From positions 1-42,274 of the forward strand of contig NZ_BMNT01000037.1 of NCBI RefSeq assembly GCF_014646695.1: a DNA stretch of 42,274 nt, in the 5' to 3' direction. Every line of letters begins with the position of its first letter. The first letter of the stretch is position 1. The DNA comes from Sphaerisporangium melleum (GTDB lineage Bacteria; Actinomycetota; Actinomycetes; Streptosporangiales; Streptosporangiaceae). Positions 26,427 to 33,839 of this stretch are shown here, piece after piece. Below the pieces are notes generated by a model that worked only from the letters and a program-made list of their open reading frames with translations, was not told the DNA's origin and did not search any database. The position numbers and the translations under genes were made by a program.

Positions 26427-27014
26427 CTAAATGTTACATACTTCGCACTCTGTGGCACGCTCCGTGCCATCCGCCGTGGCCCCGGACCGTGCCGCGCCGT
26501 CGTGCGCGCCGGTGGAATCGGCGATGAGACGCGCGGCGGCCGCGCTCGGGGACACCGGCGCCGGAGGGAGCAGCCGCCGGGCGCCCGGCCCCTGCTCGCC
26601 CAGGGCGTCCTGGGGGTTGGCGAGCGTGCACACGTCGATGGACAGGCAGCCGCAGCCGATGCAGTCGGTGAGACGGTCGCGCAGGTGCTCCAGCTGTTTG
26701 ATGCGGGCGTTGAGGTCATCGCGCCAGCACTCCGACACGCGTGCCCAGTCCTGCCGGGTCGGGGTGCGCTCCTCGGGCAGCAGGGACAGCACCTCGCGAA
26801 TGGTCGCGAGCGGGATGCCGACGCGCTGGGAGGCGCGCACGAACGCGACCCGGCGCAGCGTGTCACGGCTGTAGCGCCGCTGGTTGCCCGCGGTGCGCCG
26901 GCTGTTGATCAGGCCTTGCCGCTCGTAGAACCGCAGGGCCGACGGGGGCACCCCGCTGCGGTCGGACAGTTCGCCCACCGTCAGCTCGGTGGCCTGCCAG
27001 GAGACTCGTGTCAT
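26427..27014 (-). CDS. soxR: Redox-sensing MerR-family regulator SoxR
   Basis: 195 residues. MerR helix-turn-helix LTVGELSDRSGVPPSALRFYERQGL, then SRRTAGNQRRYSRDTLRRVAFVRASQRVGIPLATI, a dimerisation helix, and the [2Fe-2S] cluster motif C118-x2-C121-x-C123-x5-C129 (CIGCGCLSIDVC). In actinomycetes SoxR responds to redox-active compounds rather than superoxide alone. After the usual end (NPQDALGEQGPGARRLL) there is an unusual tail of roughly 45 residues ending in a second Cys pair (CEVCNI, C190 and C193). The ATG at 27014 lies 7 nt after a TAGCCT -10 element, suggesting a leaderless mRNA. Confidence 0.95.
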   Translation of the reverse strand: MTRVSWQATELTVGELSDRSGVPPSALRFYERQGLINSRRTAGNQRRYSRDTLRRVAFVRASQRVGIPLATIREVLSLLPEERTPTRQDWARVSECWRDDLNARIKQLEHLRDRLTDCIGCGCLSIDVCTLANPQDALGEQGPGARRLLPPAPVSPSAAAARLIADSTGAHDGAARSGATADGTERATECEVCNI

Positions 27015-27027
27015 GCGGACCAGGCTA

Positions 27028-27057
27028 GCCGGACCTGAACCATTGTTCAGGTCCGGC
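27028..27057 (-). promoter_or_regulatory. SoxR-type operator over the soxR promoter
   Basis: Perfect 13-bp arms with a CATT centre; the core is CCTGAAC-CATT-GTTCAGG. It covers the region upstream of a TAGCCT -10 element on the minus strand (at 27022-27027). SoxR boxes are related 18-bp CCT(C/G)AA-type palindromes. The stem may also end transcription from the M1 peptidase gene. Confidence 0.7.
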
Positions 27058-27082
27058 CGGCCGGGGAGCGGCGTGTACGGCC

Positions 27083-28426
27083 TCAGCCGTCGATGCGGTG
27101 CGTGGTCCAGAAGGACGACAGATCGACCGAGGTGGCCGCCTGCGCGGCGGCCTTGAACTCGGCGGTGGTGGAGATGCCGTACCAGTGCGCGGCGGCGTAG
27201 GCGTTCAGCAGGTTCTGCATGGCCGTGGTGCCGATGGCCCGGCGCAGGTCGTGCAGCGCGCACTTGCCGTAGTTGTAGACCACCGTGCCGTACCGGCCGG
27301 AGTGCGCGTCCCAGTACGCCATCGAGTTGCTGATCTTCTCGGCGGACGACTGCCACGAGACGCTGTTCCAGCAGTTGGTACCGGACAGGCCGTTGTACAG
27401 ATCGGTGGAGTAGTCGGCGAACGCCTCGTCCAGCCAGGGGCTGGTGTACTCGTCGTCGCCCACGATGCCGTACCACCACTGGTGGGCCAGCTCATGGGCG
27501 AGGGCGGTGGAGCTGGTGGTGTTCAGCACGAAACCGGGGTACTCCATCCCGCCGAACCAGAAGTTGTTGTCGAGCACCACGTCGACCTCGCCGTAGGGGT
27601 AGGCGCCGAAGCGGCCGGCGTGCGCGACGAGCGAGTTGCGGGCGGTGGTCATCAGCGAGGAGGCGCTGGTGGAGCTCACCCCGCTGGTCCGGTAGATGTT
27701 CACCGTGACGCCCGTGCTGGTCGTGCCGGTGGTCTTGGTGAACGGCCCGGCCGCCCAGGCGAACTCCCGCACCTTCTTGGCGGTGGCGGTGGTCACGGTG
27801 CGCCCGGAGCTTCCCGGGGTGTCCACCGAGGTGCCGGTCGCCGGGACGAGCAGCGTGGAGGGGTGGTCGAGGGTGACGGTGTAGTCGCTGATCAACTGGT
27901 AGAACGACTCGCCGTTGTTGGTGTAGGGGTCGAGGTGCCAGCCGGCGCCGTCCCGGACGGCCAGCACCGGCAGCGCGTTGCCGACGAATGCGTAGGACCC
28001 GTCGCGGCCGAACCGGTCGGTGCCGTTCGGCACCGTGATGCTCAGGTCGAACCCGATGGTGGCGCTCTGGCCCTGGGCCAGCGGCGCCGGCAGGGTGATC
28101 TTCATGGCGGTGCAGCCGGCCGACAGCGGCGAGGCGGTGCCGCCGGTCACGCCGGTGACGGTGATCGGCGTGCTGGAGGGGCAACTGCCGTGGTAGTTGT
28201 CCCACAGCCGCAGATAGACCTCCGGCAGGGGATCGGCCGAGGCGTTGGTGAAGGTGGCACTCTCGTGCCCGGTCCACGTGCTGCCCGAGGAGTTGGCGGT
28301 CAGGCTGACGGTGTAGGACGCCGTGGCGGGCGTGCGCACGCCGTCCGCCGCGTGCGCCGCCGGCGGTGCGCCGACGGCGACCAGCAGCGCGGCCGCCGCG
28401 ATGGACAGGAGCGTTCGTCGGACCAT
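27083..28426 (-). CDS. Secreted M1-family zinc metallopeptidase
   Basis: 447 residues with a signal peptide (MVRRTLLSIAAAALLVAVGAP, cleavage near AHA-A). An N-terminal beta-sandwich precedes the catalytic domain, which has FWFGGMEYPG in place of the GAMEN exopeptidase motif and zinc site HELAHQWW (H311, E312, H315) with the third ligand Glu in SPWLDEAFADY. It is shorter than typical aminopeptidase N and lacks the long C-terminal domain, as do many actinomycete secreted M1 enzymes. It probably degrades peptides outside the cell. It has its own promoter. Confidence 0.92.
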   Translation of the reverse strand: MVRRTLLSIAAAALLVAVGAPPAAHAADGVRTPATASYTVSLTANSSGSTWTGHESATFTNASADPLPEVYLRLWDNYHGSCPSSTPITVTGVTGGTASPLSAGCTAMKITLPAPLAQGQSATIGFDLSITVPNGTDRFGRDGSYAFVGNALPVLAVRDGAGWHLDPYTNNGESFYQLISDYTVTLDHPSTLLVPATGTSVDTPGSSGRTVTTATAKKVREFAWAAGPFTKTTGTTSTGVTVNIYRTSGVSSTSASSLMTTARNSLVAHAGRFGAYPYGEVDVVLDNNFWFGGMEYPGFVLNTTSSTALAHELAHQWWYGIVGDDEYTSPWLDEAFADYSTDLYNGLSGTNCWNSVSWQSSAEKISNSMAYWDAHSGRYGTVVYNYGKCALHDLRRAIGTTAMQNLLNAYAAAHWYGISTTAEFKAAAQAATSVDLSSFWTTHRIDG

Positions 28427-28476
28427 GAGGACGGTTCTCCCTTCGGAAAAGCCAGGACCCCCCGCCCTGCCGACGT

Positions 28477-28505
28477 AACGTAACTTTTCCCGTTGGAAGG
28501 GTCAA
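28477..28505 (-). promoter_or_regulatory. Predicted promoter of the M1 peptidase
   Basis: On the minus strand TTGACC (28500-28505), 17-nt spacer, TACGTT (28477-28482). Same -10 hexamer as the predicted csnR promoter. Confidence 0.6.
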
Positions 28506-28583
28506 TGATCCGGTCAAGACCGATATGCGTGATCGACCGGCCCGCGCGGCTGCGGCGCGCGCGGGCGCGGTGAAGGGAGCGGG

Positions 28584-28952
28584 TCAAGAAGGGGTGATGG
28601 CGGCGCGGGCCTCGTCGGCGGTGGAGTAGGTCGCGAAGGCGTCGGCCACCCCGGTCAGGCGGAAGGTCCGCTGGACCCGGGCGTTCAGCCCGGCCAGCGC
28701 GACGCTGCCGTCGCGCTGCGCCAGTGTCTGCCGGGCGGCCAGGAACACGCTGATGCCGGTCGAGTCGCAGAACGCCAGGCCGGTGACGTCGATGATCAGG
28801 TGCCGGCACTGATCGGCGTAGGCCGCCTCCAGGGCCTTGCGCAGGTGCGGCGCGCTGCCATGGTCCAGTTCCCCCGTCAGGACCAGGGTGCGCACCGGGA
28901 AGGGGAGGAGGCCGTCGGCGGACCCGCCGTCGACCCGTACGGTGAAGTTCAT
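28584..28952 (-). CDS. STAS-domain anti-anti-sigma factor
   Basis: 122 residues from ATG 28952. A SpoIIAA/RsbV-like STAS fold with LVLTGELDHGSAPHLRKAL, HLIIDVTGLAFCDSTGISVF containing the phosphorylatable Ser64 in the D-S-T-G context, and a C-terminal helix. In its unphosphorylated form such a protein sequesters an anti-sigma factor. An upstream in-frame ATG at 28967 lacks a ribosome-binding site. A probable anti-sigma partner is encoded 280 nt upstream on the same strand. Confidence 0.9.
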   Translation of the reverse strand: MNFTVRVDGGSADGLLPFPVRTLVLTGELDHGSAPHLRKALEAAYADQCRHLIIDVTGLAFCDSTGISVFLAARQTLAQRDGSVALAGLNARVQRTFRLTGVADAFATYSTADEARAAITPS

Positions 28953-29109
28953 GGGGGACCTACTCATGGGCGAGCGATGAGGGACGACAGGCGGACGGGG
29001 GAGGACAGCAGGGAGTGGTCACCGGGACCGGCGCGCGTTCCAACAGCGGATGCTCCACATCGAGGACGATATGCCAAGCAGGCACGCCTGCCCACCGATC
29101 GGGTCGTAC

Positions 29110-29135
29110 GTGATCGGCAAGGTGGTGCCGATCAC
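29110..29135. terminator. 10-bp-arm hairpin after the anti-sigma gene
   Basis: Perfect inverted repeat GTGATCGGCA and TGCCGATCAC with a 6-nt loop, about 100 nt beyond the stop of the minus-strand anti-sigma gene. There is no T-tract. It could be a terminator or an operator for the STAS gene downstream. Confidence 0.4.
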
Positions 29136-29232
29136 CGGGGAGGCGGGATCACGAGCGGTGCCGGGGGCGATGGCGGGGGTCCGGGGCGTTGGTGGTCCGG
29201 AGGCCGTGCGGCCGGGGGCGGGCGCCGGCACC

Positions 29233-29661
29233 TCAGGTGGCCGGGCCGAGCGGCCGGCCCGCCCCGGCCGGTTCGATGGCCTGGCGCAGCAGCACGGCCG
29301 ACCCGTCGGCGTTCCGGGTGATCCGCACCTCGTCGCAGAGCTGCCGCATCAGCCACAGTCCCCGGCCGCGCAATGTGGTCACCCCCGGGTTGCCGGCGTC
29401 GGCGTGGGCCGGCACCAGCCGCCCGAGGCGGTCGTGCACCTCCACGGTGACCGAGCCGTCGTCGTGCCACGCCTCGACGTGTCCCTCGCCGTGGGCGTGG
29501 TCGAGGACGTTGGCGGCGGCCTCGTTCACCGCCAGCACGAGGTCCTGCAGGCGCACCCCGGCCAGGCCGGCGCGTGCCGCGTAGTCGTTCACCTGTCCCC
29601 GCAACATGCTGAGATCATCGGTGATCGGCCACTGCGCGGGCGCATGCCCCTCGCGATCCAC
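29233..29661 (-). CDS. RsbW/SpoIIAB-like anti-sigma ATPase (HATPase_c_2)
   Basis: 142 residues. GHKL ATP-binding fold with N box LAVNEAAANVLDHAHG, G1-type VEVHDRLGRLVP and G2-type LRGRGLWLMRQLCDEVRI. Such proteins bind a sigma factor and phosphorylate a STAS partner; the STAS gene at 28584 is the likely partner. No sigma gene is adjacent. The GTG at 29661 was preferred to a GTG at 29694 because AGGAGG lies about 5 nt upstream. It is divergent from the chitosanase across 224 nt. Confidence 0.9.
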   Translation of the reverse strand: MDREGHAPAQWPITDDLSMLRGQVNDYAARAGLAGVRLQDLVLAVNEAAANVLDHAHGEGHVEAWHDDGSVTVEVHDRLGRLVPAHADAGNPGVTTLRGRGLWLMRQLCDEVRITRNADGSAVLLRQAIEPAGAGRPLGPAT

Positions 29662-29819
29662 CGGCACCCTCCTGCCACGCCGCCAATCGTCCACATTGCC
29701 GAAAGTCCGTCACCGGCTGACCATAACCCCTGCGCGTTCCGGCCCGCGCACCGGCCACTCTTCCATTCCCCGTAGCCCCGCGCATGGTCAACGGCGCACC
29801 CCGCCACCGCTCGCGGCCG

Positions 29820-29849
29820 TTGACAGGCCTTCGCGGCCGATGCTTCTCT
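29820..29849 (+). promoter_or_regulatory. Predicted chitosanase promoter
   Basis: Perfect TTGACA at 29820-29825; an extended -10-like TGC plus TTCTCT (29844-29849) follows after 18 nt. The -10 is weak, but its position places the start inside the operator at 29850-29872. Confidence 0.55.
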
Positions 29850-29872
29850 TTGTTAGTAAAGTTTCTTAACTT
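29850..29872 (+). promoter_or_regulatory. CsnR-type operator, site 2
   Basis: Imperfect palindrome with core GTTAGTAAA-G-TTTCTTAAC, 7 of 9 pairs matching. It agrees with the csnR site at 9872-9894 at 17 of 23 positions. It ends 13 nt before the chitosanase start, in a locally AT-rich segment of an otherwise very GC-rich region. Confidence 0.8.
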
Positions 29873-29885
29873 TTTAGGAGATCAG

Positions 29886-30749
29886 GTGCCGAGCCCCCCG
29901 GTTTCACGGCTCTTCCCGGCGTACCTCCTGCTCATCCCCGCACTGGCCGCGGCTCTGCTCTCCGCCTGCGCGCCCGGCGGGGGCGGCGCGGCCGCGGCGA
30001 ACCCGCCGGCCGAGAGGGAACGCGGGCCGGCCGTCCCGGCCGGCCTCGCCGGCCCCGCCAAGAAGGAGATCGCCATGCGGCTGGTGTCGAGCGCGGAGAA
30101 CTCCTCGCTCGACTGGCGCGCCCAGTATGGCTACATCGAGGACATCGACGACGGCCGGGGGTACACCGCCGGCATCATCGGCTTCTGCTCCGGCACCGGC
30201 GACATGCTGCGACTGGCCGAACTCTACGCCCGGCGCGAGCCCGGCAACGTCATGGCGAGGTACCTGCCGGCGCTGCGCGCGGTCGAGGGCACCGACTCGC
30301 ACAAGGGGCTCGGCGCCGGCTTCGTCAAGGCGTGGAAGACGGCCGCCGAGGACGCGGCCTTCCAAAGGGCCCAGGACGACGAGCGCGACCGGGTGTACTT
30401 CGACCCGGCGGTCGCGCAGGCCAAGGCGGACGGCCTGCGCGCCCTCGGGCAGTTCGCCTACTACGACGCCATGGTCATGCACGGCCCCGGCGAGGACGCC
30501 GAAAGCTTCGGCGGCATCAGGAGCCGTGCCCTGCGGAAGGCGAGGCCTCCGGCGCGGGGCGGCGACGAGACGGCCTACCTCAACGCCTTTCTCGACGCGC
30601 GCGAGGCCGCCATGAGGATCGAGGAGGCGCACGGCGACACCAGCAGGGTCGGCACCGCGCAGCGGGTCTTCCTCAAGGCGGGCAACCTGGACCTGAACCC
30701 GCCGCTGACCTGGAAGGTGTACGGCGACCGCTACCACATCGACAAGTAA
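29886..30749 (+). CDS. csnA: GH46 chitosanase, predicted lipoprotein
   Basis: 287 residues. GTG start with AGGAG about 6 nt upstream. The signal peptide ends in lipobox LSAC (Cys28), followed by a Gly/Ala/Pro linker, so surface anchoring is predicted. The catalytic domain from residue 59 is an almost canonical GH46 chitosanase: KKEIAMRLVSSAENSSLDW with catalytic acid E71, EDIDDGRGYTAGIIGFCSG with catalytic base D89 (18 residues apart, as in Streptomyces N174), and C-terminal NPPLTWKVYGDRYHIDK. It endo-hydrolyses chitosan to glucosamine oligomers, the presumed cargo of the importer at 5138-8328. A shared operator links it to that operon. Streptomyces CsnA is a secreted enzyme; the lipobox here is the main difference. 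Confidence 0.95.
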   Translation: MPSPPVSRLFPAYLLLIPALAAALLSACAPGGGGAAAANPPAERERGPAVPAGLAGPAKKEIAMRLVSSAENSSLDWRAQYGYIEDIDDGRGYTAGIIGFCSGTGDMLRLAELYARREPGNVMARYLPALRAVEGTDSHKGLGAGFVKAWKTAAEDAAFQRAQDDERDRVYFDPAVAQAKADGLRALGQFAYYDAMVMHGPGEDAESFGGIRSRALRKARPPARGGDETAYLNAFLDAREAAMRIEEAHGDTSRVGTAQRVFLKAGNLDLNPPLTWKVYGDRYHIDK

Positions 30750-30785
30750 GGCCACGCGCGGCGCGCGCACCGAGCCGTCCTACTG

Positions 30786-30810
30786 GTACGTTGTACGGAG
30801 TACAGCGTAC
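30786..30810 (+). promoter_or_regulatory. TetR-type operator at the exporter promoter
   Basis: Arms GTACGTTGTAC and GTACAGCGTAC around GGA; 10 of 11 pairs are complementary. It lies 22 nt before the ABC ATPase start and overlaps a possible TTGTAC -35 element (30791-30796). Confidence 0.7.
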
Positions 30811-30831
30811 GGAGTAGACGGAGGGTGTGGA

Positions 30832-31845
30832 GTGGGTTCGACGCGACATGCGATCCTCGCCGAGGGACTGCGCAAGCGGTACGGCGGCACCCAGGCGCTG
30901 GCGGGGTTCGACCTCGCCGTCCCCGAGGGCACGGTCTGCGGGCTGCTCGGGCCGAACGGCGCTGGCAAGACGACGGCGGTGCGCATCCTGACCACCCTGC
31001 TGCGGCCCGACGCCGGCCACGCTCGGGTGGCGGGGTTCGACGTGGTGCGCCAGGCGGAGCAGGTGCGCTTCCGCATCGGCCTGGTCGGGCAGCACGCCGC
31101 GCTCGACGAGGTGCTGAGCGGCAGGCAGAACCTCGTGATGTTCGGCCGCCTCTACCACCTCGGCGCGGCGGCGGCGCGCCGCCGGGCGGACGAACTGCTC
31201 GAACGGTTCGATCTCGCCGGCACCGGCGACAAGCCGGTCAGCGGCTACTCGGGCGGCATGCGCCGCAGGCTCGACCTGGCGGCGAGCCTCATCCTCGCCC
31301 CGCCCGTGCTGTTCCTCGACGAGCCCACCACCGGACTGGACCCGCGCGGGCGGGGCGAGGTCTGGCAGGCGGTGGCCTCGCTGGTGGCCGCCGGCACCAC
31401 CGTGCTGCTCACCACGCAGTACCTGGAGGAGGCCGACCGGCTGGCCGGCCGGATCCACGTCATGGAGGCCGGCCGGGTCATCGCCGAGGGCACACCCGAG
31501 GAGCTGAAGTCGCTCATCGGCGGCGACCGCATCGAGGTGGTCGTACGGGACGCCGGCGACGTCGCCACCGCGGCGGCCGTCGCGGAACGGGTGGCCGGCG
31601 CGCGGCCGGACCGCGACGACGACCGCAGGCGGGTGAGCGTCCCGGTCCGCGACCGGGTGGCCGCGCTCACCGCCGTGGCCTCGGCGCTCCAGGAGGCCGG
31701 CCTGCCGATCGAGGACATCGCCCTGCGCCGCCCCACCCTGGACGAGGTGTTCCTGCACCTCACCGGACACACCGCCGAGTCCGCGGGCTCCAGCGGCCCG
31801 ATGGGGCCGGCGGAGCCCTCCGCCGCCGAGGGGACCGCCGCATGA
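30832..31845 (+). CDS. DrrA-type ABC transporter ATP-binding protein
   Basis: 337 residues. Walker [11 protein letters not shown]-loop VGQHAAL, signature [12 protein letters not shown], Walker [13 protein letters not shown], and a C-terminal DrrA-like extension ([23 protein letters not shown], shown here only as the family hallmark). It energises export of a drug-like or lipid-like substrate through the permease encoded next. GTG start with GGAGG upstream. The palindromic operator before it and the TetR gene after the permease suggest an inducible efflux system. The inducer is unknown. Confidence 0.93.
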   Translation: MGSTRHAILAEGLRKRYGGTQALAGFDLAVPEGTVCGLLGPNGAGKTTAVRILTTLLRPDAGHARVAGFDVVRQAEQVRFRIGLVGQHAALDEVLSGRQNLVMFGRLYHLGAAAARRRADELLERFDLAGTGDKPVSGYSGGMRRRLDLAASLILAPPVLFLDEPTTGLDPRGRGEVWQAVASLVAAGTTVLLTTQYLEEADRLAGRIHVMEAGRVIAEGTPEELKSLIGGDRIEVVVRDAGDVATAAAVAERVAGARPDRDDDRRRVSVPVRDRVAALTAVASALQEAGLPIEDIALRRPTLDEVFLHLTGHTAESAGSSGPMGPAEPSAAEGTAA

Positions 31846-31870
31846 GGCCGGCCACGTTCAAGGAGAACCG

Positions 31871-32713
31871 ATGACGATCATGACCGACGCCCCTGCGGTG
31901 CCCGCGCCCGCCCGCACCCTCGCCGACCGGCTGCGCTGGGCGCTGGCCGACGGCTGGGTCATCACCCGCCGGGACCTGTCGCACCGCGCCCGCCGGCCGG
32001 CCATGGTCGCGGTCGAGCTGCTGTTCCCGGTCATGGTGGTCCTCATGTTCGCCTACCTGTTCGGCGGCGGCATGACCATCCCCGGCGGCGGGGACTACCG
32101 CGAGTTCCTGATGCCCGGCATGTTCGCCCTGACCATGGTGTTCGGCCTCGAGGCGACCTTCACCGCGATCAGCACCGACGCCGCCAGGGGAGTGACCGAC
32201 CGGTTCCGCTCACTGCCGATGTCCTCCTCGGCCGTGGTGACCGGGCGCTGCGCGGCGGACATGCTGAACTCCGTGGTCGGCCTGGCCGTCATGATCGCCG
32301 TCGGGGCGGCGGTCGGCTGGCGCTGGCACGAGGGCCCGGGCCGGGCCCTCGCGGCCGTCGGCCTGCTGTTGCTGCTGCGCTTCGCCCTGCTGTGGGCCGG
32401 CGTCTACCTCGGGCTGGTGGTACGCAACCCCGAAGCGGTGATGGCGATGCAGATCCTGGTGTGGCCGCTCGGCTTCCTGTCCAACACCTTCGCGTCGCCC
32501 GCCACGATGCCGGGATGGCTCGGCGCGATCGCCGAATGGAACCCGATGTCGGCGACGGTGGCCGCCACCCGGGAGCTGTTCGGCAACCCCGGGTGGGGCG
32601 GGGGATCGTGGGCCGCGCAGCACGCCTCGCTGCTGGCACTGGCCTGGCCGCTGGTGCTGCTGGCGGTGTTCTTCCCGCTGTCGGTCCACCGCTACCGCAC
32701 CCTGGACCGCTGA
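31871..32713 (+). CDS. DrrB-type ABC-2 transporter permease
   Basis: 280 residues. A cytoplasmic amphipathic N-terminus ([19 protein letters not shown]) precedes six membrane helices, with [19 protein letters not shown] and [20 protein letters not shown] typical of ABC-2 permeases of the daunorubicin-resistance type. ATG with AAGGAG about 6 nt upstream; 25 nt after drrA-like gene, so cotranscribed. A short hairpin (32715-32729) follows. Confidence 0.92.
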   Translation: MTIMTDAPAVPAPARTLADRLRWALADGWVITRRDLSHRARRPAMVAVELLFPVMVVLMFAYLFGGGMTIPGGGDYREFLMPGMFALTMVFGLEATFTAISTDAARGVTDRFRSLPMSSSAVVTGRCAADMLNSVVGLAVMIAVGAAVGWRWHEGPGRALAAVGLLLLLRFALLWAGVYLGLVVRNPEAVMAMQILVWPLGFLSNTFASPATMPGWLGAIAEWNPMSATVAATRELFGNPGWGGGSWAAQHASLLALAWPLVLLAVFFPLSVHRYRTLDR

Positions 32714-32714
32714 T

Positions 32715-32729
32715 CACCCCGCCGGGGTG
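32715..32729. terminator. Short hairpin between convergent permease and TetR genes
   Basis: CACCCC-GCC-GGGGTG directly after the permease stop and 20 nt before the TetR stop. Small, no T-tract. Confidence 0.4.
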
Positions 32730-32749
32730 CGGAGGCGGAGGGGCGAAGG

Positions 32750-33547
32750 TCAGGGCCCGGCGGGCGGGACCGGGGCGCGGCGCTGCTCGATGAGCACACC
32801 GAGGCCGTCCAGGACACGCCGCAGCCCGAACTCGTAGGCGTGGCCGGGGGCGTAGGCCGCGTTGTGCGCCTCGCCCGCCGCCGCGCCCACCCGGGCCGCG
32901 GTGGGGTACTTCTCGGCGTCGAAGACCTGGGCGAGCATGGGGGCGCTCGCCTCCCACCACTGCTGGTCGGTCAGCGCGCCCTCATGCTCGAAGGCCCGCG
33001 CGTCGGCCGCCGCGCGGGCGGAGGCGTGGACGAAGCCCAGCAGGTAGCTGAGCGCGTCGTCCATCTCGACGTCGTCCAGGCCGAGGCCCTCGAAGGCCCG
33101 CAGCTCGTACTCGTACTTGGCCAGCAGGCCCGGCCCGAGCGGGGGCCGGGTGGTCGAGACGGCGGATACCCAGGGGTGGCGCTCGTACAGGTCGCGGTTG
33201 GCGCGGGCGATGGCCGCCAGGCGCTCCCGCCACGGCAGGCCGGACAGGCCGGGGCGCGGCATCCGGCCGAACACGGTGTCGAGCATCAGGTCGAGCAGCT
33301 CGGCCTTGCCGGGGACGTAGGTGTACAGGGACATGGCGCCCACCCCGAGCCGCTGCGCGACCCGGCGCATGGTCACCGCGGCCAGGCCCTCGGCGTCGGC
33401 GATGGCGATGGCCGCGTCCACCACCTCGTCGACCGTGAGGCTGTGGCGGGGCCCACGGTGGGAGGACGGGGCTCCTGGATGCCTCCAGAGCAGTTCGAGG
33501 GTGCGCACCGGGTCTCCGGCGCCGCTGCGGTCGATGGAAGGCGGCAC
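32750..33547 (-). CDS. TetR-family repressor with TetR_C domain
   Basis: 265 residues from GTG 33547. DNA-binding helix-turn-helix (LTVDEVVDAAIAIADAEGLAAVTMRRVAQRLGVGAMSLYTYVPGK) sits unusually far in, after about 38 residues containing TLELLWRHPGAP, as is typical for the TetR_C subgroup that controls drug exporters. The C-terminal ligand domain ends AYEFGLRRVLDGLGVLIEQR. It is convergent with the ABC exporter and is the obvious candidate to bind the palindrome at 30786-30810. AAGGA lies about 7 nt upstream of the start. Confidence 0.92.
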   Translation of the reverse strand: MPPSIDRSGAGDPVRTLELLWRHPGAPSSHRGPRHSLTVDEVVDAAIAIADAEGLAAVTMRRVAQRLGVGAMSLYTYVPGKAELLDLMLDTVFGRMPRPGLSGLPWRERLAAIARANRDLYERHPWVSAVSTTRPPLGPGLLAKYEYELRAFEGLGLDDVEMDDALSYLLGFVHASARAAADARAFEHEGALTDQQWWEASAPMLAQVFDAEKYPTAARVGAAAGEAHNAAYAPGHAYEFGLRRVLDGLGVLIEQRRAPVPPAGP

Positions 33548-33744
33548 CCGCTCATCCTTCCACCACCCCCGAGCAGCCGCCGCACCGCGCCTCGCGGCGA
33601 TCACCCGGGCGTCCGAACCCGGCGGAGGCGGATGGGCGCGGGGGCGGAAAAGCGGTTGCGGGGCGGGTGGGCCGCCGTGGTAGATCTTGTGGCCCTACGC
33701 CCGGCCGGAGAGCGGCGGGCCCGACACGAGAGGAGGCAAGAGCG

Positions 33745-33798
33745 ATGTTCACCCCGATCACCGCGTTCGTGTCCTCCGAGGTCGCGCGCCCGCGCTGA
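33745..33798 (+). CDS. Putative 17-residue leader peptide upstream of the GNAT gene
   Basis: Short frame encoding MFTPITAFVSSEVARPR with a strong AGAGGAGGC ribosome-binding site about 6 nt upstream of its ATG. It ends 41 nt before the acetyltransferase start. Its stop codon lies in the loop of a GC-rich hairpin. The layout resembles ribosome-mediated attenuators of resistance genes. Not in any family I recognise. Confidence 0.5.
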   Translation: MFTPITAFVSSEVARPR

Positions 33799-33821
33799 CC
33801 ACCGGAGCGAGGCGGGCGCGC
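33784..33821 (+). promoter_or_regulatory. Hairpin overlapping the leader-peptide stop
   Basis: Perfect all-GC 10-bp stem GCGCGCCCGC (33784-33793) with GCGGGCGCGC (33812-33821), 18-nt loop. The distal arm can also self-pair. It ends 7 nt before the AGGAGAG ribosome-binding site of the GNAT gene. Confidence 0.5.
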
Positions 33822-33839
33822 CCTTCGCAGGAGAGTGCC

